NCBI GenBank assembly: GCA_037954325.1
Contig: JBBMNZ010000019.1
Span: 10,865,001-10,929,000 of the forward strand
DNA: 64,000 nucleotides
From: Fistularia commersonii
Taxonomy: Eukaryota > Chordata > Actinopteri > Syngnathiformes > Fistulariidae
Direction of reading: 5' to 3'
The notes beneath the pieces were generated by a model. That model was not told where the DNA came from. It saw only the letters and a program-made list of their open reading frames with translations, and made no database searches. The position numbers and the translations under genes are program-made. Of this stretch, positions 48,442 through 61,300 are shown in pieces (the stretch's first letter is position 1; each line of letters starts with the position of its first letter).

Positions 48442-50108
48442 ATCCATTTTCTTAATCACATCTCCGGTCGTCTCCCTGTTGGCTGGAGCCAGCACAAACA
48501 TTGCTCCAATTCCAAACCCACAATAGAGGGAATTTGAAAGTAAACAAATGAGCCCGATGGGACGATCAGCATTCTCAGACTCGCAGCATAAACTCTTTTC
48601 CCATGGAGTGGGCTCATAATTCCGAGACGGGCCTGGGATTTATCTCCCGGTGCTCGATTCGTTTCATGACGAGGCTCTAATTTACAACAGCTCTCAGAAG
48701 GTTTTGACATCTTTTTTTTTTTTTTTTTAATTTTTGCAAGAAAAGATGGGGACCGGGTGAATCGTGAGGGACCGATATCACTAATATTATTTCTATGCGC
48801 AGGGAAGTGGATGTATAAACCCTGTCTGTGGGTTTGGCTCATTTTGAAGCCGTTGGCATGGCGAGGGGCCCCGGTGATGTCAGCAGGAGGAGGATGCTGA
48901 TGACTGACAGGGTCGGACACACATCCCGTTGGCTATTTCATGAGAATGACTAAAAGCGGTTGTTGTGATTCTTCATTTTTTTCAAATAGAGCGATTCTTT
49001 CCAAAATGAGGCGCATACCATGTGTCTGTGCACACCGGCTCTGTGTTTAAATGGTTTTATCGCCCCGGCCAGGTCGGCCATCAATATGCAGGCCCTCCAT
49101 ATACGCGGGGCCTTTTTCTGAAAGGAGCTGCTAATTTGAAAATAATCTGGAGTGACACACCGCTTTTGTCGGCGATGACATCACCGTGTTGATTATTCAC
49201 GCATCCTGCGAAGACGGGTCTCGACGACGTGCTCAGTACCGGTCGTGGGTGCTCTCTTTTTTTTTTTTTTTGGTTTTCTTTCAGACTTCAAAAAGATGGA
49301 GGAGAAGGAGGAGAAGGCGCACTTCGGCGAGTTGACATTGAATGTGAGAGCACTCGGCCGGCGGGCCTCGGGCCCGGGGGGAGGGGAACCAACAAGGCGG
49401 GGGAAGGAGGGAGAGCCGGTCGCATTTGCGGGTCGTAATGCGGTGCTGCGGTGAGGATTTGCCTTCCGTCTCAGTTCCAGAAGCGGCGAGGGGACTGATT
49501 GAGAAGAAAAGGGGAGCTGAACAGTGAGTCACAAAAACACAGGCTGGTTTTGATCTGGATTCAATGGCCTGGAATAACAGGCCCCTGAAGAGCTCTTGTG
49601 TCAAATGGTATCTGTGACAGGGAACAGAGAAGGGGGATAAACATGCTGCATTTAACATGTGGACATAACACCTCCCCCTCTCGCCATCTGGAAGAAAACA
49701 ACCTCGTCTTCGAATACTGCGGATCTTGTTTTAGCCACGTCTCACAAGCTGCAGCTAGCCACTGACTCGTCTCAGAATAAGCCACATTAGCTCAAAAGCC
49801 GCAGCCGCCGGCGTCCCGGCGCTCCCTCCGAGCGGCAGCCCGGCCGCTCGAGTGCAGATGGAAATGCATCGACTCGTCGGCCGACTTCTTTCCTCTCCAA
49901 AGTCCGGAGCTTTGTGATGTGAGAGTGTTTGGAGGCGGGTCAAAAGGCCCGTTCAACCCAAGGCCTCACCTACTTCCTAATGAATTCCCAGGGTCCATCG
50001 ACCTGCAGGCGCTCCCATACAAGCTAACCAATGATTACACCTTGAGGGGGAGAGGGAGGAGGCAGAGGGGCGGGAGGAGGAGAGACGGAGAATCCCCGAT
50101 ACACGCAT

Positions 50109-50111
<3 letters not shown>

Positions 50112-50145
<34 letters not shown>

Positions 50146-50157
50146 ACCACCACCACT
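50112..50157. repeat. (CA)n(CAC)n microsatellite
   Basis: CA run passing into CAC triplets. Confidence 0.95.
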
Positions 50158-51420
50158 ACCATCACCCCCCAGATTGGAGGCAGGTGCAGCAGCAAATCAA
50201 GCCTCATTAGCTGCACCTTCTGCTAGCGTATACCGCGGACAGATGGAAGCTCGCCCTCACATGTTACCTCACATCAGATGGCAGTTGGAGGAGGGTGGCT
50301 AGGGGGTAACAGGGCGGTACACTAGCCCCCTTCTGCCGGTATTACTTCCTCTAAGCTACAAGATGCTCCTAAGTTCAGATCTAGCACCAGAGTGCTCTTT
50401 AACCTTAATACTGCTGGCAGCTACCACTTTCCAGGGAATATCTGACATCAGATCAGTTGCTACGAGCTCCCCGTAAGGCCTGGTCCTGGTTAGAGGAGAG
50501 TGTTCCTCACCCCCCTCGAGCGGGGGTCCCGGACACTCGGGCCTCTGTGGTCGCGTTTCAGCCGAACGCGTGGAAAAAGAGCCGGGGGCATTCTCGCGTT
50601 AGTGTGCACACACGATATGTTAGCTTACACTCTGGGGCCACCAGGTAAGTGACAGGGCCACGGATACAGGGTATCACATGGCTACCCCGAGTCCCATCCC
50701 CCCGCCACTCCGGCCCTCCCGGGCCGTGACGCAGATCTGGGGCGGCTAATTGAGTCCGTGGCATAATTCAACGGAGCCGGGGCCAAGTGTCGACACCTTT
50801 CTCGAGGTAACGGCAGATTTATTCCCGCCCCGCTAGGGACATGGGCAGGAGGGGTCACCAGGAGGCCACGTGCAAATTGAAGCTGTCAGCGTGATCAGAG
50901 TTATTGCACATGTGCTTTTCAAGAAAGCTTGTCAGAAGTCGATGGGTTTAGGATGCTGGAATTTCCTGTTTCCGCGCCGCCGAAGACGACGCGGGTCTAT
51001 GTCGGTGAAACATCTGCGGCGAGAGATGCCCGCTCGTCCGCGGACGGAACCCTGCGCCGACTTCTCGGAGATAAAGACCAGAAACTTTCCTCCGCAGAAA
51101 CTCCAAGGAGAAAGAAGTCACAGGATGCGATGCGCTGATTGGAAAGTGCAGTACATTAAATCCACCGGCAACTTTTAAGTGCCGTATCCATGTAATGAGG
51201 TCGGGCGCAATTTTACGACTGTAAAAAGTGGTGTTTTGGCAGGTAATTATGTGACATTAATCAAAATATATAATAATCTCGAACTTCTGCGTGAGGCTGC
51301 TACCGCTGAAGTTAGGTTTAGGGTTGGGAAGGGGTGTCGATAGGGAAATTCATAAAAGGGTGTTGGTGGCGAAGCAGGGAGAATGAGGGCAACGGTACAA
51401 TGAGCACTTTGTCTGGAGCG

Positions 51421-51461
51421 GGTGGCGGGTGCAGGGGCGGGGGTGGAGGGGTGTGGGGGGG
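51421..51461 (+). repeat. G-rich tract, G-quadruplex prone
   Basis: Contains GCGGG, AGGGGC, GGGGG, AGGGG and a run of seven G within 41 nt, giving at least four G3+ runs with short loops. Confidence 0.7.
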
Positions 51462-51693
51462 TCACTGTGGTCGGGCCGGAGCTACAGCATTAATGGATTG
51501 AACTTAAGTAGCTGGCTTGGAAACGCATTGAATCTCCTCAGCCATTGCAGAACCCAGTGGTTTCTCCTTCCCGAGACCATCGGACGGGGAGATGATGGGA
51601 AAACACCACATGATAGAAGCCGCTGCTGCTCTGAATCAATATTTTATACAAAGGAGGCATCGAATGTGCGAAGTAGCCGGTTCGACCTGTGGT

Positions 51694-51727
51694 AACACAC
51701 ACACACATACACACACACACACACACA
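51694..51727. repeat. (CA)n microsatellite
   Basis: CA run with one CATA unit. Confidence 0.95.
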
Positions 51728-53715
51728 GGAGGAGGAGGAGTTTTAGGCCTTTCTGATCTGGTTAGTTTTACAATTTTAAGGTAACACCTCCAACAGTGTC
51801 TCACTGAGCTCCAACTGACGGGTGAAGACCACCTGACCCTGTAGTTCGACAGGCCCTTTATTAGAAACACTCAATTTTTGCCGTACCATTATTACTCTGA
51901 TTTATATTTCTGCATCTGACCGAGTGACAATAAAATATTTGTTCTCCCCCTCTATGCGTGTCCTCCACTTGACTTTGCCCACTAAGTGTTTTTCTTCTCC
52001 TATTGTTTAATGGGTGGCGATGGCCTGCCTCCACTTCCTGTTATTTGTCTGAAAGTCTGCGCCATCCAAAAGAAAGTGTTTTCACACCGCAAACAAACCG
52101 CAAACCCCTCTGAAGTATCCGAAACGTCTGTTGCCAGGGCGACAAAAAAATAAAAAGATCGAACCGTTAACCCTCTGGTGTGCTTCCGTCGTTCGGGCGT
52201 GCATCACTTAGTGCCCGGCGGCAAACGGCAGCCCTTAGAAAAAAAAAAAAACGTAGGAATTTACCAGCGATTGCATTTAACCACTAAGAAAAAAAAAACA
52301 TCGTAATAAATAATCGTCTATATCTCAACAAAGTCATCATCATATCATAAATAATCGGAGAGAGCCGGAGCAACGCACTAAAACTCCTCAAAGTCAATAT
52401 CAGGTCAGCTCTTCATGATGCAGGAAGACAAGTTAATACAAGGTCTTAACATTCCTTCCTTCATCTTTAACCACCAGCGATGATAAATGGAACGGATATT
52501 AAAGTATATGTTTCCAACGCCGTCCAAACACCGGCGCGCACTCTCGAAACCCGAGCCTCCATTCGGAGGAGGGCGACACGAAAATCTTTCAAGAAAACAC
52601 TCTGGGTTTTTATGATGTCGGGTTCTCGTGGAAACGAACTGCATCCGTCTTGACGTTTTTAACAACATTCATTTCAATCAAGCTGCTGAGGAGGTACTTC
52701 TGTTTGGCCGGGAGCTAATGAAGAGAAACAGACACACATATGGGATTTTTGCTTTTTCTTTTTTTTTTTTTTTCTCCTCTCGTGCGCGTGTGTCTCATCC
52801 TTCGATCTGCGCCCAGATCCGTACGCCATATGGGAAAGTGTGGATGTGAAGACGCGAACAGCGTTCGGCCTCCCTCCAAACGCAGCAGAGAATCAAAAAA
52901 GTCCCCCTCTCTTGTCTTGCTCGCTCCCATGGGCACATGAAAGTGAAGGTTACACTCTCGGCCCCCTTTTTTTGAGGGGTTTTGTTTCATTTAGTGGAAA
53001 TCTTCATTGTTAATCCCTCGCTTGTTGCCAGGTTTGAACACACAGCGCCATATGTTGCATTCTGCCTGGCTACCTCACTTCTAAACCCCGGGATTTAAGA
53101 TTTGTCATTTTGATTCGCTTCAAAACGAGACAGCCACTTTATGTGGAAAGACGTTCTATGTTAATTTTTGCGCGGTTGCCAAATATAATGCGAGAACGCT
53201 GCAACTTCCAGCAGTTAAAGAAAAAGGCCTTTTGAATAGTTTATCTTCCATTTTTTGATCCAACCGCGCGGTTCGGTCGTATCACTTTTAGCCGAAAAGG
53301 TTTGACCTCATACAATTTCTTGAGCTCTGTAAACCAAGAACGTTTTGCACAAACAGCTCCGAGCAGAGTCACTCCCAGTCGGCGAGGAAGTTGGGGGGAG
53401 TGGGGGGGGGCTCTCGCTCCCCATCCCGGCGACGCGCCTCGGCCAACGTGAGGTCTGTAAGCCATTAGCGGGGAGGCTCCGGCAGAAAGTACAGTAAATG
53501 TTAAGCAGGTGAGGGATTCAAAAGCCGTAATGATGCGAATTTCGCTCATCAATCTTCGACGCAAAACAGCTGGACAGAGATTTCGTGACATCCGCGCCTT
53601 TATTTATTTATTTCAGTTTTTTGGGCTTATTGTTGTTACTCTTTCTCTGACTTGGAACAACCGCGGAATGACAGTTTCGCATAATGCAGCAGCAGATTGT
53701 AACGCTGTGCATCCT

Positions 53716-53718
<3 letters not shown>

Positions 53719-53770
<52 letters not shown>
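53719..53770. repeat. (GT)26 microsatellite
   Basis: Perfect GT run. Confidence 0.95.
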
Positions 53771-53773
<3 letters not shown>

Positions 53774-54310
53774 ACCAGAGGGGATTACACCAAGCAGGTG
53801 TTTATGGAAAAGCATATTTAAGATACAATCACAACACTGTCTGCATTATATAAATAAAGTAGCCTCCCTACAACATAAACAATTATTCCAGCTTGTATTT
53901 TCACAGGTGGGAGTGCAATATTAGCGTGCCAGGATCCATACATCGCGCCATTCATCACGTAATTAGATTTTCATGAGGTGCATTGCCTCCTTATTGGCTG
54001 TCACTTCGACTCACCGCTGTCAGCGAGAGAAACCCCTCCTGCCCGGCGCTCCGCAGACCCATCTTTACTTCGCATACCTGCCAACACGGCTATAAAGAAA
54101 TTAGCCTAATCATCGGCGTAATTACCGTCAATAATTATTGACAGGGGCCGCAGACGGAAGGGGGAGAGGGGTTTGTTCCTTTGTCGAGGGCTTCGGAAAA
54201 CAATTTACCCACAGAGGCGTCGGTTCTGTTGATGGGAAGTTAAGTGAAAGCGCTTTATGGTGAAGTATATCAGGCCAGCTTGACTTTACTTGGTAATGTA
54301 GATTTCCAAC

Positions 54311-54377
54311 GAGCACACGCGTGCGTGCGCATGCCCGCACACACACACACACGCACGCACGCACGCACGCACACACA
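54311..54377. repeat. (CA)n/(GCAC)n microsatellite
   Basis: CA and GCAC units with CGCGTGCGTGCGC at the start, all alternating purine-pyrimidine. Confidence 0.9.
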
Positions 54378-54967
54378 ATCACACCCCCCAGCCCGTTTGC
54401 CGGGAGTGCACCTGCAGCTTATTATCCAAGCCTTTAGGTTTCTAATGCAGCGCAGGTGCCAAAGTGCTAGAGCACCATTGTTACATACAAACACACACAT
54501 CAACAAACGTGAGAGGGAGGCGCAACCATTGCCACGCACACACACACACTTACAGATGTGCGCAGATGAATTAATTCAATGGTAAGTAAATCCGCTCTAC
54601 AAAAGAGTCAGATTTAAAGGAAAAGCCCACAGATTTAGAAAAAAAAAAAAATAATACCGTCCACAAATATTCAGAGGCCTACAAACAGAATATTGTGATA
54701 AATAAAAGAATCTTTGACTGAATATTTATATGCAATTATCTGGTTAAACTACCCACTTCAATCGGAGTCGTAAATTATTCCGATGTTTTATTATTTCATC
54801 GACGAATGTGAAAACAGCCCTCTGGCATGCAAACGTCTGTGCAGAATGAGGTTTGGCTCCAAACTGGGCTCAATCCCGACAGCCCCAAGGAACAAGAGGA
54901 GGAACATATTTTTGACTTGGGGGGGTTACAGTTGTCTCAAAAGTATGAAATACTGAGTATGACATCT

Positions 54968-55335
54968 CAAACGGGCACAGTGGCACTGCGGTTAGCACTT
55001 CCACCTCTCAGCAAGAAGGTTCCTGGTTCCCTTCCAACTGGAGGCCTTTCTGTGTGGAGTCTCCATCTTCTCCTGATGTCTGCAGAGGCTTTTCGACGGT
55101 TTCCTCCCGCAGTTTAAAAAAATACTGGAGGTTCATTGGAGACCAGTATTTTCTTGGGTGAACGGCTGTATGCCTCTATATGACGTGTGTCTCTAGGCCA
55201 CATGTGAATGAGTAAATGGTTGCATTTCTCTACATTTGGCCCTGTGATTGGCTGGCAATTTGTCCAGGGTAAACCCTGCCTCCCGCCCAAAGATGACACG
55301 GAGTGCAGGATAAATGGCGTAGATAATGAACTAAA
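54968..55335 (-). repeat. Interspersed repeat family A, reverse, near full length
   Basis: Starts GGGCACAGTGGCACTGCGGT, includes AGCAAGAAGGTTCCTGGTTC, GGTTTCCTCCCGCAGT, CCCTGTGATTGGCTGGCAAT and GGGTAAACCCTGCCTCCCGC, and ends at GGCGTAGATAATGAA. Confidence 0.78.
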
Positions 55336-56589
55336 GGATTAGCATCTCTGTCCACGTCAATATTCTTATCCCATGAATTTACTTGTTTTCTCCAATACTT
55401 ATTTGTACCCTTGAAATTTCATAGGCCCAAGTAAAGCCTCCTCTGCCGGGGCCACTGTTGAGCCTTCGCAGCACAATGACAATTTCCCTGACTGGGGTTT
55501 TATGCGTGTAGCGTCGCTCTTTCCACCGCCAAGCTCTTTCCCCGATGTCTTTGTTGTTATTTCCCGATTATCCACCTCTGGAACTTCCCCTCCAAGGGGC
55601 CTGAGTGCAGATCAGCCACTAGAGTTTTCACAGCAACTCACTCGAGCATCCTGTGCTCTAGAGCTCCCTTCAGTGTGAGACTAGCTGGTCGTAGAGAGAG
55701 GGATGAAAAGGAGACAGACGATGGGTATCAGGAGCATCGGCAGAAACCTCTCGGCCAAATGTCATCTTGGCGTCGAGGCGTAAAGGACCGGATATTATTC
55801 TGACGCGGTTTCCTAAAAAACTCACAGAGACGCAAAATCCCTCTGCTATAAATTATCCAGCGGTGCTCCGTCGAGTCTGCTCTTATTTTAAGAATCTCCT
55901 TTCAAAAATCATCTGCTTTCAAAAATCCACGAGAATAACCCGACATCCTGCAGTTTTCAATGCCACGCCATTCTCTGGACATAGTTTATGATCTTAAGCT
56001 GACAACCGTTCCAGAAGTAGCTGCAGATGGACAGCGTTGCCTTACTGCCCTTTCCTAAGCATGTTGTTATGTTTGTGTTCGAGGCCTCGCCGGGGCTTCA
56101 TACGGGGAGACGCACAACAGTCATCAGCTGCAGTTTTTATTTTTCCTGCGTCCTCTGCCGCTGTCTCCTGCAGCGTACCCCATGGTTCTGTCCTTGGCCC
56201 TGTTTTCTATTTTTATTGAATCCGTATTCACTCGGGTCTGCCTTTTGAAGATTCAGCATCTCCCACCGCTGTTTCCGCGCCGTAGCCGAGAGAACCTGAA
56301 ATGGTATCTCTCCAATCAGTTGTCTTGACGATGTTTAATACTAGATGGCTGAATGCTTCTAAGATGAAAGCAGAACAGGGATTCTCTCTGCTTTCATTTC
56401 AAAAAAACTCACCGATGGTAAGTTTTCCCAGTATCCCCATGGAGAAATTTGGGTTCTGGGGTCCGCGGCAAAAAAATAACCCTTTTCTTTGGTTTCACTG
56501 TCTGGAGGTCCTTTTACATGCTTTTATTACCCTGTGTCATGGCTACTGAAACTCTCTATAGTCAGTCTTCTCTCCCACATAGCCACATT
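55336..56589. other. Intergenic DNA
   Basis: No gene or repeat family recognised. Confidence 0.5.
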
Positions 56590-56985
56590 ACTCTCTACCA
56601 GTGATGGGCCACACAGCCCACTTACACTTGACACATATACAGCAATGAATTATGGTCTACATGTGGTCCAAATCTGGAAACCCGTACGTTAGGGGCTGGA
56701 TTATTAGGCTAAGAATGCATTTCAGCATCCCCACCAACCCCCCACTCCCCCCAAAACATTTGATTCAGCTAGGATTTAGGGTTAAAACAACCCAACCGCA
56801 CGTCCCGACTTCAGTAACTGTACCGAAGTGCAATTTTCCCCCATTAACAAAAGCCTCAACCCCCTAACTACCAGATCTGGACCACACGTGGACCATAATT
56901 CACTGCTGTGCTTGAGTCAATGTGGGCAGCGTGGCCAGTTAGTGGGCCAGATCAGTATTGATACGCGGGTCTGGCCCGCAGCTGC
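56590..56985. mobile_element. MITE-like element with inverted ends, copy 1
   Basis: Left arm 56606-56677 (GGGCCACACAGCCCAC to GGTCCAAATCTGG) and right arm 56871-56948 are imperfect reverse complements, sharing GTGAATTATGGTC-type cores. The interior is about 190 nt with no ORF. Outer limits are approximate. Confidence 0.65.
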
Positions 56986-57689
56986 CGACAGAAGTCCTTC
57001 CTATAAAATGCGTCGGGAGACATTTTTTGTATGTCTTTATATAAATCTGCTTACCGACACGTGACACATGAAAAGTTCAATGCCGGTTCAATTGTGTATC
57101 CATTTCTATGTTATTAATCAGAATAGACACAAGGTAATAAACAGCAGCATTAAAAGAAAATCAAATCCAGGTCTGAATACAAATGTTTCATTACAAAAAC
57201 ACTAGTGCGCAAGAAACAAACACCTCCAGCATTTATACAACAAAAGCATCATCATGGATACATTTCAGTTAGATTCCATGATGCAGTCCTAAGTCTGAAT
57301 GTTGTCCTGATTTCAACTTGCTACTTTTCAAAAATTGCTTCCTTCACCCACTGAGGCGGCGCTCACCGTCCTCTGGCGTCATTCTCTATATGTTTTGTGT
57401 CACGCCGCATTGGAGACCCTCGACAGACCCTGTCATTGCTGCGCTGACAAAATGCAGGTGACTTTCTCATTACGAACAGGCAAAATATTTGGTCCACTGG
57501 CTCTTATGAGTTGTCGTGACGACGGCAAACACCCAGAGCCAAAACATTTTCTCTCAATGAGATGGGTTTTATTTTTCACCTGAGATGACTAACAACTATA
57601 ACTTTTGTTCCATCAAAGCTCTCAAAGGCCATTTAAATTGTTTTATTGCCCCGGGGCTTGACAAGTGAAACCCCCTTTATGCCGAGGGT
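56986..57689. other. Spacer between the two MITE-like copies
   Basis: Nothing recognised. Confidence 0.5.
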
Positions 57690-58065
57690 CAGTCAGTCTC
57701 CTCTGGGCCACACAGCCCACTTTTCCACTCCAGACAAATGTATCGGTGAATTATGAGCCACATGTGGGCCAGGTCTGGCAGCCTGCGTGTTAAAGCTTAG
57801 ATTGGTCTGCCGAAAATGTATCTTTGCGGAAGCAGGTAGCCTTCTTTGATACTGACAGGATGTTGAATGCAAAGCATGTGAGTCTCGCTCATTGGAAGGA
57901 GGGGGCAGGACGTACCGTGACCCTGTTTTGCCCCATTAGACCAACCTCTAACCCTGAGGTTCACAGATCTGGACAGCATGTGGACCATAATTCACCACTC
58001 TATTAGAGTGTCAGTGGGCTATGTGGTCAGTCCGGGGGCCAGACCCGCAGCCTGCAGCTGCCGCA
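57690..58065. mobile_element. MITE-like element with inverted ends, copy 2
   Basis: Left arm near 57708-57780 (GGGCCACACAGCCCAC, GTGAATTATGAGCCACATGT, AGGTCTGG) and right arm near 57963-58044 (CAGATCTGGAC, GTGGACCATAATTCACCACT, GGGCTATGTGGTCAG). Same family and orientation as copy 1, with a diverged interior. Confidence 0.65.
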
Positions 58066-60469
58066 TAATTCAGCGGCGAGAATCCTCAGTAGTTCCAAGA
58101 ACAGACACCGTGTCACCCTCATAATGGCCTCTAAATTTGGGAAATGTGAAATCGTTCTGATGAACGGCACGCATGGTTTGGTCAAAGCGAAGACGTCCAG
58201 GCTTAGACCCCGCCCCTCATCTTTGATGCACCCCTCTGTCGGCTATTGAAAACAATTTGAAAGCAATTATTTTAACGGATAGACATTATTTCTTAAAAGC
58301 CATTTTGTGGCCAGAACACATATCTGGTTTTTGTGCTTCATTTTGGACACAAGTTATTCCCCTGCTTTGATCCGCTTCAAGCTGCAAGTGGTCGCTGAGC
58401 TTTGTTTTTGTTTTCTGCATAATCACTGATTAATTTGCAGCACCGCGATCAAACTTGTCACAGCGTGAAAAACAAGTTAACCTTTGCAGCCACTTCATAA
58501 GAACAATCACGATTTCATCAAAAGGGTGGAAATAAGTTCTCTTGCAGCCACAAAATAATCATGACTCATATTCTAATTTGAATCCCGTTGTTAAAGTTGA
58601 AGAACCACATCTCAGTCCCATTACCTTAAATAAATGTGTAGTTTCTTTTAATTTTATTTAGATATTAATCAGCAGGAGCACTCCAACTTGAAATTAATTT
58701 TGGAGGCCAGAGCAAACGAATACGGAGGAGCAGCAGGTGGAAAGGCAGTGATCCAAAAGGATCGCAGTGCTCATTAGTGAGCTAAAACAAACAAACTAAA
58801 TACAAAATTCAACACTTGACAAAATAAACATGGAACAAGAATTTGCGGGGGGAAAAAAAACTGGCACAACCGCAATGAGACAAATAGAAAAGTCAGAAGT
58901 AAGGGCGCTAGAGGAGGCAGGTGCACAACACCAGATGACTGACAGAAATGCGAGTAACACACTAATGAAGAGGACAGACCGGAGCGGCAGGAATATTTGA
59001 GGGAAATGAGGGGAAAAAGCACAATCACAAAAGGGATCAGTAACACAGTGAAGCTGGGAGTAACAAAACCAAAAAAAAAAAAAAAACCGTTACGATGGAC
59101 CTTTGAAAACAGCATCAGAAGGCGGGGCTTCATTCTAATTTCTTCGAGGAGCTGCTCAGCGGTGTGTGATACAAATAAACAAATTGACATCTGGAATTCA
59201 GTCTCTGTGTTGATTTCTCCTTTTCTTCCTCGGCTTGAGGGGGAAAGTCGGTACAATTAGAGCTTGACAACAAGGTGCATAAATAGCTGCCTCTTTCTAT
59301 ATGCAGGTTTCATAACTCCTTAAATAAAAAAGATAAAGTGTTGAAATCGTGGTTCTCAGTGCAATACGGTGAGTTTAAATAAACAGCTAAGCTGCATTTA
59401 GCTCATAGATCGAGTTCATTAACTATCATACGTTGGCTTGTTGTACCATGCATGATTTTCATTACCTAAAATGATGACCATTTTCTGTGCGTGCGGGTCT
59501 CTGGCCTACAGCTGGTACAAAATGCATCAAGACTTAGAACACAAATGGCCTGCATTCAGTTTGTGTCAGATCCTGCCCGAACAGAATCTAGGAATTCCCT
59601 CCATGGATAGCAAGGCATGTGGTCACATCTGTTCAACGTTCAGCCCAAATTTTGGCTTGAATGACGGCGTTGACTCATGGTGAGTTTGGTGAGCCAGGCT
59701 AATTACCTTTGGGTCACATTTGGTGTACTCGGCACGCGCCAGCGCTGCAAGTTTGCTGCGGGTGCCAAAAGTGTCCCGGATAGAGCCCAAATGTGCTGCT
59801 GTCCGTCTGACTTCTGACTTATTCGACTTGCCTTCAATTGCTTGGGTATTTCAGGTCATTTTGAAATGGATTCAAAAAAGAGAACACACGGTGGGGTCTA
59901 AGATTTACACCGCGGACAGTGCTGCTGAAACACAAAGCCATAACACAAATAAGGCCACGCTAAGCTTTTTAGCAAATATCACATGCAAGGGAGAGTCTGG
60001 CCAAAAATCTGCAAAGCAGTTTAGAATAAGTCTAAATAACTTACAGAAACACTGCATGGTGGCTGATCAGCTTCTCTTCCTCCTCCCTGAGTCCTTCTCA
60101 GTCTAAAATAAACAGCTGAAAGATTTAGGCTGTTTATTATTTGGGTGGGAGCTGAGGTTTGGGTTGGTTTCAGGTGGTTGGTTTTGACACAGCTCTGCGG
60201 GGGCTATTAGTCCAGACTGGGGTTCAAGAGGGGGTAATGGGTTGGGGTTCCAAAAAAACAAACAAAAAAAAAACAATACTATAGAGCCAGATTTATTTGT
60301 TTCAGGTTGCCTTTTGTAACTTTTGATAAAACATTTGCTGTAAAGGAACCTATTTAAGATGGAAAACAATCACAGGCCAATCACAAGCATCGAGCATCGC
60401 AGATTTTGCGACTTCAAGACATTATTTTGAGTAATATGGCATAGTTTTCTGTGAGTTCTCATTCTCTCT

Positions 60470-60534
60470 CTTAGTGAGTTTTGCAAAGGTTTAGCATTTT
60501 TGTCTTAGTGAGTTTTGCAAAGGTTCTAGCATTT
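60470..60534. repeat. Two-copy tandem duplication, about 31-bp unit
   Basis: CTTAGTGAGTTTTGCAAAGG followed by TT(C)TAGCATTT occurs at 60470-60499 and 60504-60534, differing by one inserted C. Confidence 0.9.
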
Positions 60535-61207
60535 ACTTCAGAAATTTTCCCATTTTCAATTTGGGTTCATCTCTATATTCATTCATTATAAAACGATTAG
60601 GATAAGGTGAATTTAATGGGAAATTTCTCATCCACTTTAGTCAGGGGTTCATTTGAACTGCCTGTAAGCTGTTATGTAGTTTAGATAATATGAACCTAAG
60701 CTGCACCCTAGCTTCCCTATTTCTTTCTACTGTACTGCAGACAGAAAAAAAACTTTAAATACGAGCCAAACAGTATTTCTGTGAATGTGTTGCCAGCCAC
60801 CTAATTAAGCAAAAACTACGTGTTACTTTTAGCTGGATTCCAATTAATTAACATCATCTTGCCAGTGTTATCAAAAAAAACTAGCATACATGTTCAGAGA
60901 CTTCTTATTCTGCTGGGTAATTTACTCATGACCCCAGCTCAGCTGACTGAATCCAGGCTAAGAAAATGTCAAGTTTACAATTTTTGACGTGATTTAAAAC
61001 ATTTTATTTCCTGCCATTTGGTTGTACGCATTAAATGCGTTGTGTAGAAACTGTCTTTCCACCATTCTGTGTATCCCAGCAGCAAGTTTTCAGGGCACGA
61101 TTGCATATATAGAGTAACATCACCATGTTACTGCAGTAACCAATGAGTTAGGTCATTGCATTGTGACATCTTAAGAACAAAATTGCATTCTTTCACTGAC
61201 GATTTAC

Positions 61208-61300
61208 TAATCCATTCATTGTCTATACCATTAATCCTGCACACAGGGTTGTGGGGGAGGGGCTAGAGCCATTCCCACCTGACACTGGGTAGCCAATTGT
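61208..61300 (+). repeat. Interspersed repeat family A, 5' fragment
   Basis: TCCATTCATTGTCTATACC, CTGCACACAGGGTTGTGGGG and CCATTCCCACCTGACACTGG; the rest of the element is missing. Confidence 0.55.

Larger units (their letters stand above)
45876..54967. other. Intergenic DNA, GC-richer
   Basis: No supported gene. It holds microsatellites at 47603, 48239, 50112, 51694, 53719 and 54311, a CTCF-like site at 48427, a near X-box at 52130 (GTTGCC-AG-GGCGAC), and a G-rich tract at 51421. Stretches at 47860-48130, 49050-49200 and 53930-54150 look like conserved non-coding elements. Confidence 0.5.

Noticed and set aside
49270..49345. Exon-like piece after a strong TTTCTTTCAG acceptor, reading DFKKMEEKEEKAHFGELTLN, with GTGAGA after it
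   Set aside because: No neighbouring exon in phase and no family recognised. Pyrimidine runs followed by AG are common here.
58774..59256. 160-codon open frame on the minus strand with hydrophobic segments
   Set aside because: Phe/Leu/Ser-rich reading of A-rich sequence that resembles a fish repeat; no family match.
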